A stretch of DNA of 64,000 nt from Geoanaerobacter pelophilus. Its GTDB lineage: Bacteria > Desulfobacterota > Desulfuromonadia > Geobacterales > DSM-12255. Position 1 is the stretch's first letter, and every line of letters begins with the position of its first letter. The position numbers and the translations under genes were made by a program. The stretch covers positions 682,001 through 746,000 of the forward strand of contig NZ_JAHCVJ010000001.1 of NCBI RefSeq assembly GCF_018476885.1. Direction: 5' to 3'. Positions 51,930 through 60,376 of this stretch are shown here, piece by piece. Below the pieces are notes generated by a model that was not told the origin of the DNA, did no database searches, and saw nothing but the letters and a program-made list of their open reading frames with translations.

Positions 51930-52351
51930 CAATCCCCCTCGGCCCAGGCAAGCATCTGCTCAACCCGCTCGGCCACGGTTTCGGGCAAGCGGTACTGGGT
52001 GACCCCGTGCATATCGGTCAGGGCATGGACCGTTATCCCGCGGGCACACGGTAAACCGTCCGCACCGAGGATAACTGAGCGAAACTCTACCGTGGGGGTC
52101 TCATTACGCTGTACTGTGGTCTTGACCGTAAGCCGGTCATTGAAGCGGGCCGGACGAAGGTATTTCAGCTCCAGAGTCACCACCGGCCCCAGGAAGCCGG
52201 CTTCGGCCAGTTGGTCGGCAGCCATGCCGAAGCGGCCCGCCAGTTCATTGCGGCCGATCTCCAGCCAGGCCACATAATGGCCGTGCCAGGCCACCTGATA
52301 GCTGTCGACCTCATTGAACCGGACCGTGATAACGGTTTCGTGGTAACGCAT
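51929..52351 (-). CDS. 4HBT-type acyl thioesterase
   Basis: 140 residues from ATG 52351, 1 bp after the preceding stop. Hotdog fold with VRFNEVDSYQVAWHGHYVAWLEIGRNEL, the YbgC/4-hydroxybenzoyl-CoA thioesterase signature (catalytic Asp in EVDSYQVAWHGHY). LELKYLRPARFNDRLTVKTTV follows. It would release or edit acyl groups from ACP or CoA. A similar thioesterase (ApeK-type) is found in aryl-polyene clusters. Confidence 0.87.
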   Translation of the reverse strand: MRYHETVITVRFNEVDSYQVAWHGHYVAWLEIGRNELAGRFGMAADQLAEAGFLGPVVTLELKYLRPARFNDRLTVKTTVQRNETPTVEFRSVILGADGLPCARGITVHALTDMHGVTQYRLPETVAERVEQMLAWAEGD

Positions 52352-52352
52352 C

Positions 52353-53192
52353 TCAGCTGTGCTCCATGGCAATCCAGCGGTTGTATTTCTTCAGCGACTC
52401 TCCCACGCCGGCCTCAGCAAACGAGGTCACTCCGGCCTTTCTGAGCGCAAGATAGGTCGCCTCCCACCTGACCGGCAGGCAGAGCTCGCGCACCAGAAAA
52501 TCCGGGATATCGGCTGCGGCCAGGAAATCCTGCTCGATATGCTCCATGAGCGGCACCGTCGGCTCGGCAAAACAATAGTCAGCGACAATCCCCCGCAGCT
52601 CTCCGGCAATAGCTTCAAGCAACGGCGTATGCAGTGGCGCGTCAGAGATAAACGAGCTGACGCTGAAGGCGCCGGTGGCAAGCGCCTCGGCCATGGCAGC
52701 CTCGATGGCATGCTGCTCTCCTGCCAGCAGGAAATGACGGGAGGTATTGTAATTGGCCGGATAGACGCCATTGTTTTCGGCCAGGGCCAGCACCGGCGTC
52801 GCCGCCAGGCCGGTGACGCACCCCAGGGCATAGTTCCCGCTGTTGCTCATCCCGGCCAGGACGCGGCCGATGCGGCAGGTAAGCTCAAGGGCATCCCCCT
52901 CGGGCAGAGCATTGACCGCGGCCAGGGCAGCATAGATCCCCATGCTGTGCTCAGCAACCATGGCAGGCCTGGCCCCCTCGGCCCGCAAGACCCGGTTGCG
53001 GTACAGGCTCATGGCAGTACCGTAAACCTGCAGCCCTACCTGGGCGGTGGCTGGCTCGTCGCGCCAGGCAAAGGTTGCCAGATCAAGGCCGGTCCGGTCA
53101 AGGGTCAGTGCGCTAATTTCGGCAAAATCGGCATTATCGGGACACCCGGCGTCATGAGCCAACGGCTGGCCGGGGAACATGAAACAGATCAT
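52353..53192 (-). CDS. Malonyl-CoA:ACP transacylase-like acyltransferase (FabD family)
   Basis: 279 residues from ATG 53192 (TGATG with the previous gene). FabD landmarks: FPGQ at 6-9, the nucleophile elbow AEHSMGIYAAL (S83, where FabD has GHSLGEY), and SDAPLHTPLLE with the catalytic His (H188). The Arg normally following the FabD core (for malonate binding) is not obvious, so the extender could differ from malonyl. It probably loads the cluster's own ACP. Confidence 0.85.
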   Translation of the reverse strand: MICFMFPGQPLAHDAGCPDNADFAEISALTLDRTGLDLATFAWRDEPATAQVGLQVYGTAMSLYRNRVLRAEGARPAMVAEHSMGIYAALAAVNALPEGDALELTCRIGRVLAGMSNSGNYALGCVTGLAATPVLALAENNGVYPANYNTSRHFLLAGEQHAIEAAMAEALATGAFSVSSFISDAPLHTPLLEAIAGELRGIVADYCFAEPTVPLMEHIEQDFLAAADIPDFLVRELCLPVRWEATYLALRKAGVTSFAEAGVGESLKKYNRWIAMEHS

Positions 53193-54475
53193 CAATTACC
53201 CTTTTTTCGTTTTAGTGCCGCCCGGAACCCGATATTCATCGGGCCAAAGACCTGCACTGAGCGGTGCAGCTTCCAGATCCGCTTATACATGGAACCGAAG
53301 GAGTAAAAGGACCTATTGAGCCAGTCATACCCCTGTTGCAACTCGGCCACGCTCATCCCCTTGGGCTGGAAGGTGACATGCTCCATGTCGTAGTCTTCCC
53401 AGGCATTTGACAGGATCCGCCCCTCCGCTTCCAGGCGGCGCCTGACTTCGGTGCCGGGATACGGGGTGAGGATCGGGAAGATGGCCCCCTCCAGCCGCGC
53501 CTGCTCACAGAAGGCCAGGGTCCGCTCAAAGACCTCCGGGGTATCACCGTCGTTTCCCATGACAAAGGAGCCGAGGATGCCGATGCCGTTGTCACGAAAG
53601 ACCTGGGCGTCTTCAAGATAGGAAGTGGCGGTGTTGGTGACCTTGCCCATCGCCTTGAGCGCCTCCTGGTTGAGCGACTCGAACCCGACAAACAGGGCGA
53701 CGCAGCCGGCCTCGCCGGCGGCCTTGATGAACTCCCGGTCATCGGCAAAATCTATCGGGGCATGGGAGAGCCATTTAAAACCCATCCCTTTCATGCCGGC
53801 GAACAGCTCCAGGGCATATTTCCGGTCAGCCACCAGGTTGTCGTCAACGAAAAAGGCAAAGGAGTTCCTGCGGCGCAGTTCCTCCAGCTCGGCCAGCACG
53901 TTATCGATCGGGCGCTTGCGATAATGACGGCCGTAAAAGGCCGTGACCGAGCAGAATTCGCAGTCAAAGGGACAGCCACGGGTGGTCTGCAGGGTATTGG
54001 TGAAGAGGTATTTCTTGCCGGCAAACAGCTGGCGCCTGGCAATGGGAATGGCGGTCATTGCGATGAGGTCTGAGGAACGGTAGAGCCGCTGCAATCGGCC
54101 ATGCTGAAAGTCGGCCAGGAGTTGCGGCCAGATCAGTTCGCCTTCACCGACCACAACGCTGTCCAGATGTTGCAGCGCTTCTTCCGGCAGATTGCTGGCA
54201 TGGAAGCCACCCATGACCACGGTCTTGCCCACCGCCTTGAACTGTGCGGCAATCTGGTAGGCGCGGGGCGCCTGGGGAGTCATGGCGGTGATGGCAACAA
54301 GATCGGCATCGGTTGCCAAAGCCAGCGGTTCAATATTTTCGTCGCACAGTTCAACCGACCATTCAACAGGGGTGACGGCAGCCAGGGCTGCCAGCGAAAG
54401 AGAGGGGAACTTGAAACCTAGTTCGCCCCACAGGCGGCCCTTCGGCCACCCGGGTGAGACGAAAAGCACCTTCAT
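53192..54475 (-). CDS. B12-binding-domain radical SAM protein (cluster enzyme 1)
   Basis: 427 residues. The B12-binding-like N-terminus (GFKFPSLSLAALAAVTP; LVAITAMTPQAPRAYQI; VVMGGFHASNLPEEA; VVVGEGELIWPQLL) precedes CPFDCEFC (C168, C172, C175). FFVDDNLVAD, FVGFESLNQEAL and GSFVMGNDGDTPEVFERT follow. PYPGTEVRRRLEAEGRIL and the DUF4070-like end make it a paralogue of the enzyme at 41889. Its start overlaps the ACP stop by 4 bp, which places it directly after the carrier protein and suggests it acts on ACP-bound or derived lipids. Confidence 0.89.
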   Translation of the reverse strand: MKVLFVSPGWPKGRLWGELGFKFPSLSLAALAAVTPVEWSVELCDENIEPLALATDADLVAITAMTPQAPRAYQIAAQFKAVGKTVVMGGFHASNLPEEALQHLDSVVVGEGELIWPQLLADFQHGRLQRLYRSSDLIAMTAIPIARRQLFAGKKYLFTNTLQTTRGCPFDCEFCSVTAFYGRHYRKRPIDNVLAELEELRRRNSFAFFVDDNLVADRKYALELFAGMKGMGFKWLSHAPIDFADDREFIKAAGEAGCVALFVGFESLNQEALKAMGKVTNTATSYLEDAQVFRDNGIGILGSFVMGNDGDTPEVFERTLAFCEQARLEGAIFPILTPYPGTEVRRRLEAEGRILSNAWEDYDMEHVTFQPKGMSVAELQQGYDWLNRSFYSFGSMYKRIWKLHRSVQVFGPMNIGFRAALKRKKGN

Positions 54476-54729
54476 TTACGGTTTTCCGCAATGTAGCCGG
54501 CCATGGACCGCACCGACTGGAATACCTTGGTGCCGGTGGCGGCATCAGGCACCACGACTCCGTATTCTTTCTCCATTGCCACGACAAGCTGCAGGGCATC
54601 TATTGAGTCAAGCCCCAGACCGTCGCCAAACAGGGGCGCATCACTGTCGATGTCAGCGGCGGACATCCCCTCGATCCTGAGGGCATCGATGATAAGCTGT
54701 TTTACTGCTGCTATAAGTTCTTCGGCCAT
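54472..54729 (-). CDS. Acyl carrier protein
   Basis: 85 residues from ATG 54729 behind AAGGAAGAAC. The phosphopantetheine site is S42 in GDGLGLDSIDALQLVV. The four-helix ACP pattern is clear, with an acidic helix II (DALQLVVAMEKEYGVVV). It carries growing acyl chains for the cluster's KS/KR/DH. It lies between the LpxL-like and radical SAM genes. Confidence 0.93.
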   Translation of the reverse strand: MAEELIAAVKQLIIDALRIEGMSAADIDSDAPLFGDGLGLDSIDALQLVVAMEKEYGVVVPDAATGTKVFQSVRSMAGYIAENRK

Positions 54730-54755
54730 TGTTCTTCCTTTGTGCCAGGTTAATT

Positions 54756-55631
54756 TTAGTTTTGCCAATAATCGAAGTAGGTATACCACTGGTCAGGATA
54801 GTTCCTGATGTAACGTTCAAATACCGAAGCCATCTGCTGCACGGCGTCCCTGACCGCTGCCCGGTTGTCGCCCGGCCGAGCAGCCACGTAGATCGGCTCT
54901 TCCATGAGGGTGGCGTATCGCCCCTGCTCCAGAGGGACAAAAACCGGGATGATCGGCGCGCCGGTCGCCAGTGCCAGATAGGCGGCGCCGGCCGGGAGAT
55001 CGGTCGGTTTTCCGAAGAAATCAACAGTGACACTATTGGACGAACCGTCACGGTCGCCGATGAGGCAGAGGATTTCATTGCGGCGCAAGGCATTGACCGC
55101 TTCAATGATCGCCAGCGGCGACGGGTCGTCCCGATCAACGTAGATCACGCCGATGCCGCGCTCCTCCCGCACCATGCGCCGTTGGTCGGTCACCTTGTCA
55201 TCCGGTTCCCGGAAAGTGAGCACGGTTATCCGGTATCCCAGATCAGCCAGCCCCAGTCCGCCCAGCTCCCAGTTGCCGAAATGGGGCGAGATCAGGATGG
55301 CCCCGGTTTTGTTGGCGAGCGCTTCTTCCATGGGGCGCGGGTCGCTGCGCCGGCCGATCATTGCCTGCAACCGCTCCCCCCTGAGCCGGATCATCCTCAT
55401 GATATCGGTCCAGTTGCGGGCGTAATGGCAATAGGAGGAAAAAACCGTCCGCTCTACATTGCGCCGCCCCAGAACAACCCGCAGGTTGGCACGGATGCCG
55501 CGGCGCTGCTCTCCGGTAACACAGTAAAAAATCAGGGCCGTCAGATAGGCGAACGGCGGGGTCAGCCACCGCGGGACCATGATCGTAAACAGGTTGATAA
55601 AGAACAGGTTGATACTGCTATAAAGCGCCAA
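54756..55631 (-). CDS. LpxL/HtrB-like lysophospholipid acyltransferase
   Basis: 291 residues starting at TTG 55631, which has GAGG 7 bp upstream; the next ATG lies after the N-terminal membrane helix. The LPLAT motif HFGNWE (H117, E122) is the HX4D/E catalytic pair. IGDRDGSSNSVTVDFFGKPTDLPAGAAYLALATGAPIIPVF is typical of lipid A late acyltransferases. It transfers acyl chains from ACP to a membrane acceptor. Homologues in aryl-polyene clusters attach the polyene chain to its glycolipid head. Confidence 0.9.
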   Translation of the reverse strand: MALYSSINLFFINLFTIMVPRWLTPPFAYLTALIFYCVTGEQRRGIRANLRVVLGRRNVERTVFSSYCHYARNWTDIMRMIRLRGERLQAMIGRRSDPRPMEEALANKTGAILISPHFGNWELGGLGLADLGYRITVLTFREPDDKVTDQRRMVREERGIGVIYVDRDDPSPLAIIEAVNALRRNEILCLIGDRDGSSNSVTVDFFGKPTDLPAGAAYLALATGAPIIPVFVPLEQGRYATLMEEPIYVAARPGDNRAAVRDAVQQMASVFERYIRNYPDQWYTYFDYWQN

Positions 55632-55648
55632 CGTACGACCTCATGCCA

Positions 55649-57025
55649 TCAACGCTGACAGCGCTTCCGGGGATTCCGCTCCGTGCCGGCAAACTCCCGC
55701 TCCCAGGCAGGATCGGCAATCCCGGCATAAGCGGCCGAATATTCGTCCATCTGCGGTGCCAGATCGGTAAAGATTTTTGCGGCGCCGTCATGGGTCGGAT
55801 ACGCTCCGGCAGTGCTGAACAGCTCGCGTCCCGCATCGGGGTGGTCAATGAGCATGCAAGGGCGAAGCAGGTTCTCATGCTCTGCCTGCCGCTCCCGGAT
55901 GGCCTTGAACAGCGGCGACCCAAGCGCCTCGGCAATGGTGGTGCGGCGGATGTTATCAACGGCAAAGTGGCAAAAAACGCACGGTTCGATGTCACCGTTG
56001 GCGTTGATATGGAAATACTTGCGACCGCCGGCGATACAGCCGCTGATGATCGGCCCGTCGTTCCAGAAATCAACGAACAGCATCGGCTTGCTGTCGCGGA
56101 ATTCTGCAACCCTGGTCCGCAAAAGGTCGCGCTGTTCGGGCGTTGCCATCAGTTCCAGGTTCGGCTCCCTGCCAACCGGCACGTAGGTGAAGAGCCAAAG
56201 GGCGTAGACCCCCTTGTCCAGCAGCATGTCGATGTACTTGCCGTCAGTGATGATGTCGGTATTCTTGCTGGTCTGGGTAAATGAGCCGCAGAAGGAAAGC
56301 CCCGCACTCTTGAGCAGCTCCATGGCATGCATGACTTTCTGAAAATGGCCGGCGCCGCGGCGGGCATCGGTTTCAGCCTCATACCCTTCAAGGGAGAAGG
56401 CCGGCATGACATTGCCCACTTCAATCAGCTTCTCCACCATCGCCTCATCAATGAGACCACCATGGGTGAAGACCAGGAACGCCATGTCCGAATGCTTCTT
56501 GAACAGCTCGAAGATATCCTGCTTAAAGAACGGCTCCCCACCGGAGATGACGGCAAAATAGACCCCCATCGCCTTCATCTGGGTCAGAGCCGAATCGACC
56601 TCATCGTTGGAGAGTTCCAGTGTCTTGGAATAGTCGCCGGCATAACAGCCGTAACAGGAGAGATTGCACTTCATGGTCAGGCTGATGACCACGGTGGACG
56701 GCGGATAGAAGCCGTGCCGGTCAGCCCATTCCTTGCGCTTGTTGGTACCGGACAGCAGGTGGTTCACCGCCAGGTTGGTAATCCATTTGCTCCGCTGATT
56801 GGGGTGAATATCCCGCAGGATCCGCCGGGGGAACTCGATGCTCGGATGCCCCTGCCGAACCAGCTGCCGAATCCAGCGAATCCGCTCCTTGTAATAGTCT
56901 TTTTTGGGGATCATCTCCATCAGATGGGTCATCCGGGCCAAGGTCTCATTGGAAGAGCTGGTGGCCATGGAGAGTAACAGGGAGACAATCTTCTCAGTCG
57001 TATAGTTTTTAAGGCTTTGCAGCAT
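55649..57025 (-). CDS. Radical SAM protein with SPASM-like C-terminus
   Basis: 458 residues from ATG 57025; a GTG at 57037 is the alternative, and the gene overlaps the GT2 gene by 17 bp. An N-terminal helical part of ~100 residues is followed by the cluster motif CNLSCYGC (C120, C124, C127), VISGGEPFFKQDIFELFKK and FSLEGYEAETDARRGAG. A Cys-rich end (CIAGGRKYFHINANGDIEPCVFCHF ... RPCMLIDHP) likely holds an auxiliary Fe-S cluster. It has no B12-binding domain, unlike the other radical SAM enzymes here. The substrate is unknown; the adjacent sugar genes suggest the head-group side of the pathway. Confidence 0.86.
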   Translation of the reverse strand: MLQSLKNYTTEKIVSLLLSMATSSSNETLARMTHLMEMIPKKDYYKERIRWIRQLVRQGHPSIEFPRRILRDIHPNQRSKWITNLAVNHLLSGTNKRKEWADRHGFYPPSTVVISLTMKCNLSCYGCYAGDYSKTLELSNDEVDSALTQMKAMGVYFAVISGGEPFFKQDIFELFKKHSDMAFLVFTHGGLIDEAMVEKLIEVGNVMPAFSLEGYEAETDARRGAGHFQKVMHAMELLKSAGLSFCGSFTQTSKNTDIITDGKYIDMLLDKGVYALWLFTYVPVGREPNLELMATPEQRDLLRTRVAEFRDSKPMLFVDFWNDGPIISGCIAGGRKYFHINANGDIEPCVFCHFAVDNIRRTTIAEALGSPLFKAIRERQAEHENLLRPCMLIDHPDAGRELFSTAGAYPTHDGAAKIFTDLAPQMDEYSAAYAGIADPAWEREFAGTERNPRKRCQR

Positions 57026-57704
57026 TAGGACTCTCACAGGGTATGCTGAATTTTAAGAATGTCATACAAATGCGCCAAGTATCACGAACCGGCCGGAAAT
57101 GGCTTGTTGACCGGCCGTCAGCAACCCGAGCCGCCACAGGGACTGAACCGATGGAAAATCCGGCCTTCCAGCACTTGACCAGGATTTCCATTTCCAGATC
57201 ATACCCGGTACTAACAAGGTTCACCGAACGCAACAGCTTGGACGAGTATACACGAAATCCCGATTGACTGTCGTCAATCTTGAAACCAGTCCTTTTTCTC
57301 ATGCACCAGGCGCCGAAACGGTTCCAATAACGCCGCAGCCCGGCCATCTCCTGAAATTGCGAATAACGCGATGCCAGAAGAAGATCAAAACCCTTTCCGC
57401 GGGCCTCTGCCACCATTGCGCAAATGGCGGTCGGATCGTGCTGACCATCGGCATCAAGGGTAACCACCATGGAAAAACCATTCATCAGAGCCCAGTCAAA
57501 CGCAGTGCGCAACGCCATCCCCTTGCCCTTGTTAACATCGTGCCTGATGAGGTTTACCGGCAACCCGGCAATCTGTTCCGCTGTTTGGTCAATTGAGCCG
57601 TCATCGACAACAAGCAGGGGAAATCCCTGTTGCAGCGTCTCCCGGACAACGGATTCAATGGTCTTTTCGCAATTGTATGCAGGTATGACTACGCAGATTC
57701 CCAC
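57009..57704 (-). CDS. GT2 family glycosyltransferase (dolichyl/undecaprenyl-phosphate sugar transferase type)
   Basis: 231 residues from GTG 57704, overlapping the deacetylase gene by 16 bp. GT-A fold: VVIPAYNCEKTIESVV, LLVVDDGSIDQTAE, KGKGMALRTAFDWAL, and DADGQHDP with the metal-binding DxD. It ends near residue 231 without a membrane anchor. It likely moves a sugar from a nucleotide donor to a lipid phosphate or to the cluster's lipid. Confidence 0.9.
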   Translation of the reverse strand: MGICVVIPAYNCEKTIESVVRETLQQGFPLLVVDDGSIDQTAEQIAGLPVNLIRHDVNKGKGMALRTAFDWALMNGFSMVVTLDADGQHDPTAICAMVAEARGKGFDLLLASRYSQFQEMAGLRRYWNRFGAWCMRKRTGFKIDDSQSGFRVYSSKLLRSVNLVSTGYDLEMEILVKCWKAGFSIGSVPVAARVADGRSTSHFRPVRDTWRICMTFLKFSIPCESPNAAKP

Positions 57705-58555
57705 TGTTGCACCATCTTGCCAAGGGTAGTAAACCTGAAGCCAGCCAGCAGTCTCTTCAACCGTTCCATTGCGTCTTTTCTGGAGCCGTAGGCAACGAAC
57801 TCCCGAAACCGAGACATCTTCAACCTTGGCCCGTCAGGATCCAGTTCGCGCGGGTGAAGGAAAAACACACCCGGAGCCCCGAGGGAGTTGAGATTTACAA
57901 TGGTACGCTCAATCATCGGCATCGGGAAAAACCGAAAGCCCCACCCCCCGCCGGTAGGGAGATTGCCTATCCATGATGGAGTTACAAGCGGCGGGATCTC
58001 CCAGAGCGTTCCGTGGTCGAGCTCTATCCGCCAAGGGATGCGCTGCCCATGCTTGTTCCCGATAAACGGCAGCGGAGTACAACTCGAATCGTAATGATAC
58101 CCTTCTGCCAAAAGGATATCAAATGCCCACGGAGTCCGGTCTCGCGACAGAGACCACTGCGGGGCACGAAAACCTCGCGGCCGGCAACCGGTCAGTTGCC
58201 CCAGGATATCGGCTGTCCTGCGAAGTTCATCACGAAAGGCATCCGGAGTCAGTGAGTGCACCAGAGCATGCGAATACCCGTGCGATGCGATTTCATGCCC
58301 CCGGCCAGCTATCTCTTTAACAACTTCGGGCTCTGCAGCTGCCAGAGAGCCAAGCACGAAAAAAGTCGCCTTGACCTGACCGGCATCCAGAACCGCCAGC
58401 AACCGCTCGATGTTTCTTCGGAGCCGCCGTTCGAGCGTAAGGCCATCAATCCCTGCAGCGCCACAGACGTGAAACCATTCTTCGACATCAATGGTCAGGG
58501 CGTTAAAAAGCCGTTCATCAGCATTAGGAGCACGGTTCATTAATCGTAGAAACAT
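57689..58555 (-). CDS. Polysaccharide deacetylase family protein (XrtA-associated type, DUF3473 end)
   Basis: 288 residues from ATG 58555. NodB-type domain: ALTIDVEEWFH (catalytic DxE/D region), ATFFVLGSLA, GHEIASHGYSHALV (metal His pair) and GFRAPQWSLSR. The C-terminal GVFFLHPRELDPDGPRLKMSRFREFVAYGSRKDAMERLKRLL resembles DUF3473. It removes acetyl groups from sugar amines. It is the first gene of the long minus-strand run and is divergent from the heme-kinase gene. Confidence 0.9.
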   Translation of the reverse strand: MFLRLMNRAPNADERLFNALTIDVEEWFHVCGAAGIDGLTLERRLRRNIERLLAVLDAGQVKATFFVLGSLAAAEPEVVKEIAGRGHEIASHGYSHALVHSLTPDAFRDELRRTADILGQLTGCRPRGFRAPQWSLSRDRTPWAFDILLAEGYHYDSSCTPLPFIGNKHGQRIPWRIELDHGTLWEIPPLVTPSWIGNLPTGGGWGFRFFPMPMIERTIVNLNSLGAPGVFFLHPRELDPDGPRLKMSRFREFVAYGSRKDAMERLKRLLAGFRFTTLGKMVQQWESA

Positions 58556-58695
58556 ACCAATTCACCGCCTGAAAAGTCAAGACCTGCATGCTTGACCCAT
58601 ATGAATCACAGATAAAACAACCGAGCATTGCGTCAAGGATCTTGCTCCCGACTCACCCCACACCTCTCCTTCCGAAACTGTGCAGAGAAAAGAAG

Positions 58696-58720
58696 TTGAC
58701 CGGGACTCAATTCTGTATAA
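58696..58720 (+). promoter_or_regulatory. possible sigma-70 promoter of the heme-motif kinase gene
   Basis: TTGACC at 58696 and TAACAT 16 bp downstream, ~37 bp before the GTG start. The match is partial and rests on position. Confidence 0.3.
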
Positions 58721-58756
58721 CATTAAGCAAAATTTATCACTTTCCTGGGTACGCCT

Positions 58757-60376
58757 GTGCATTTTAGCCTGATTACCAAAATTGCCATTGCAACGAGCAT
58801 TGTTCTGCTGGTCTGCATGGTCGTTTTTACCCAGCTGAACTTCAACAACCTGCAGAAGCTGATGATCGAAAATGCTGTGGCAGACAGCGACCGGCTCTCG
58901 GAAACCATCATCAGCAGTACCCACAACCAGATGCTGGAGAACAACCTCTTCGGCGTATTCCAGATGATCAACGAGGTCGGTAAACAGAAGGGGGTCATCC
59001 ATATCCGGCTGATCAGCAAGACCGGGCGGATCATCCACTCAACCGATGAAAACGAAGTCGGGCGGCTGCTCGACAAAAAAACAGAAGCCTGCAACATGTG
59101 CCACGAAAGCGAAACGCCGCAAGTGGATGTGTCCAGCATGAACAGGAGTCGGTTTTTCAAAGACTCAAATGGCCAGGAGGTTATGGGGCTGGCCAAAGCC
59201 ATATATAACTCCGAAAAATGCTATACCGCAGCCTGTCATTTTCATCCGGAGTCCTTCAAAATCCTTGGTGTTCTCGATGTGATAACCTCATTGCAGCCGA
59301 TGCGCGAACTGATGGAATCGTACCGCTACAAACTGGGGGCGGTTACGGTCCTGATCATCGCCGCCATCTGGGCGAGCATCACTTTTTTCATGATGATTTT
59401 TGTCAATAGTCCGATCAAGCAACTGCTTTACCAGATCAAGATGCTGTCCAAGGGAGAACTGGACGGCACCGTTCCAACCTTTTCCAGCTATGAACTGGCA
59501 GTGCTCTCTGACTCATTCAACCGGATGACCCAGAACCTCAGAAAAGCCCGTAGCGAGCTCGAAGATTGGGCGCATACCCTTGAGCTGCGAGTAGAGGACA
59601 GGACCAACGAGCTGAAAAAAGTGCAGAATCAGCTGGTGCGATCAGAAAAGCTAGCATCACTGGGAGAGCTCGTTGCCGGTATCGCCCACGAGATTAACAA
59701 TCCGCTCACCGGCATCTTGATGTATGCCTCGTTGGTGCAGCATGACGACAAACTGAACCCGGCGTTAAAGAGTGATCTGGCGATTATTGTCAGAGAAACC
59801 GAGCGCTGTGCCCGTATCGTCAATGGCTTGCTGGATTTCTCTCGAGAAAAAAGCCCGAAGAAAAAACTCTCGTCAATTCCGGCAATTATGAATGCCACTC
59901 TGTCACTGGTCAAAAGCCAGTCCATATTCCTCAACATCAACATAGTGACGGAATTCGCCGCAGACTTGCAGGAGATCTCAGTCGATCCAAACCTTATTGA
60001 GCAGGTATTGGTCAATATGGTGCTAAATGCCGGCCAGTCCATGCATGACGGAGGAGACCTTCATCTGCGGATCAACAATAGCGAAGACAACAAATTCATA
60101 GTTATTGAAATTGCCGACCAGGGATGCGGGATTCCGGAAGATAACCTCAAGAAAATATTTGACCCGTTTTTCACGACCAAGGAGAACAAGGGAACAGGGC
60201 TGGGACTTTCAGTTTCTTACGGCATCATTGAGAGCCACGGTGGAAGAATAGAGGTACAGAGCGAGGTGGGAAAAGGGACGACGTTTACCATTCTGCTGCC
60301 GGTTGACCAAGAAACCACTACAAATGATGCGCGCAATAAACCGGCAGGAGAGTTAGTGCCGGACGATCACATCTGA
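58757..60376 (+). CDS. Sensor histidine kinase with heme-binding motifs in the periplasmic domain
   Basis: 539 residues from GTG 58757; the ribosome site is weak. TM1 is ~7-27 and the periplasmic domain ~28-190. The latter has CNMCH (C112) as a classical c-heme site and CYTAACH (C155, CX4CH) as a second, less usual one. TM2 (~197-218), HAMP and a coiled coil follow, then HisKA with H311 in [17 protein letters not shown]. The HATPase domain has [19 protein letters not shown] and [18 protein letters not shown]. It probably senses redox state or a gas through covalent heme. Its stop overlaps the convergent NtrC gene by 10 bp, so the two are a likely pair. Confidence 0.92.
   Translation: MHFSLITKIAIATSIVLLVCMVVFTQLNFNNLQKLMIENAVADSDRLSETIISSTHNQMLENNLFGVFQMINEVGKQKGVIHIRLISKTGRIIHSTDENEVGRLLDKKTEACNMCHESETPQVDVSSMNRSRFFKDSNGQEVMGLAKAIYNSEKCYTAACHFHPESFKILGVLDVITSLQPMRELMESYRYKLGAVTVLIIAAIWASITFFMMIFVNSPIKQLLYQIKMLSKGELDGTVPTFSSYELAVLSDSFNRMTQNLRKARSELEDWAHTLELRVEDRTNELKKVQNQLVRSEKLASLGELVAGIAHEINNPLTGILMYASLVQHDDKLNPALKSDLAIIVRETERCARIVNGLLDFSREKSPKKKLSSIPAIMNATLSLVKSQSIFLNINIVTEFAADLQEISVDPNLIEQVLVNMVLNAGQSMHDGGDLHLRINNSEDNKFIVIEIADQGCGIPEDNLKKIFDPFFTTKENKGTGLGLSVSYGIIESHGGRIEVQSEVGKGTTFTILLPVDQETTTNDARNKPAGELVPDDHI

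Noticed and set aside
39460-58555. Calling the lipid locus a standard aryl-polyene cluster
   Set aside because: The carrier, KS/CLF, KR, DH, TE, acyltransferase and exporter set fits, but no ammonia-lyase or AMP-ligase is present and the radical SAM enzymes are foreign to that class.
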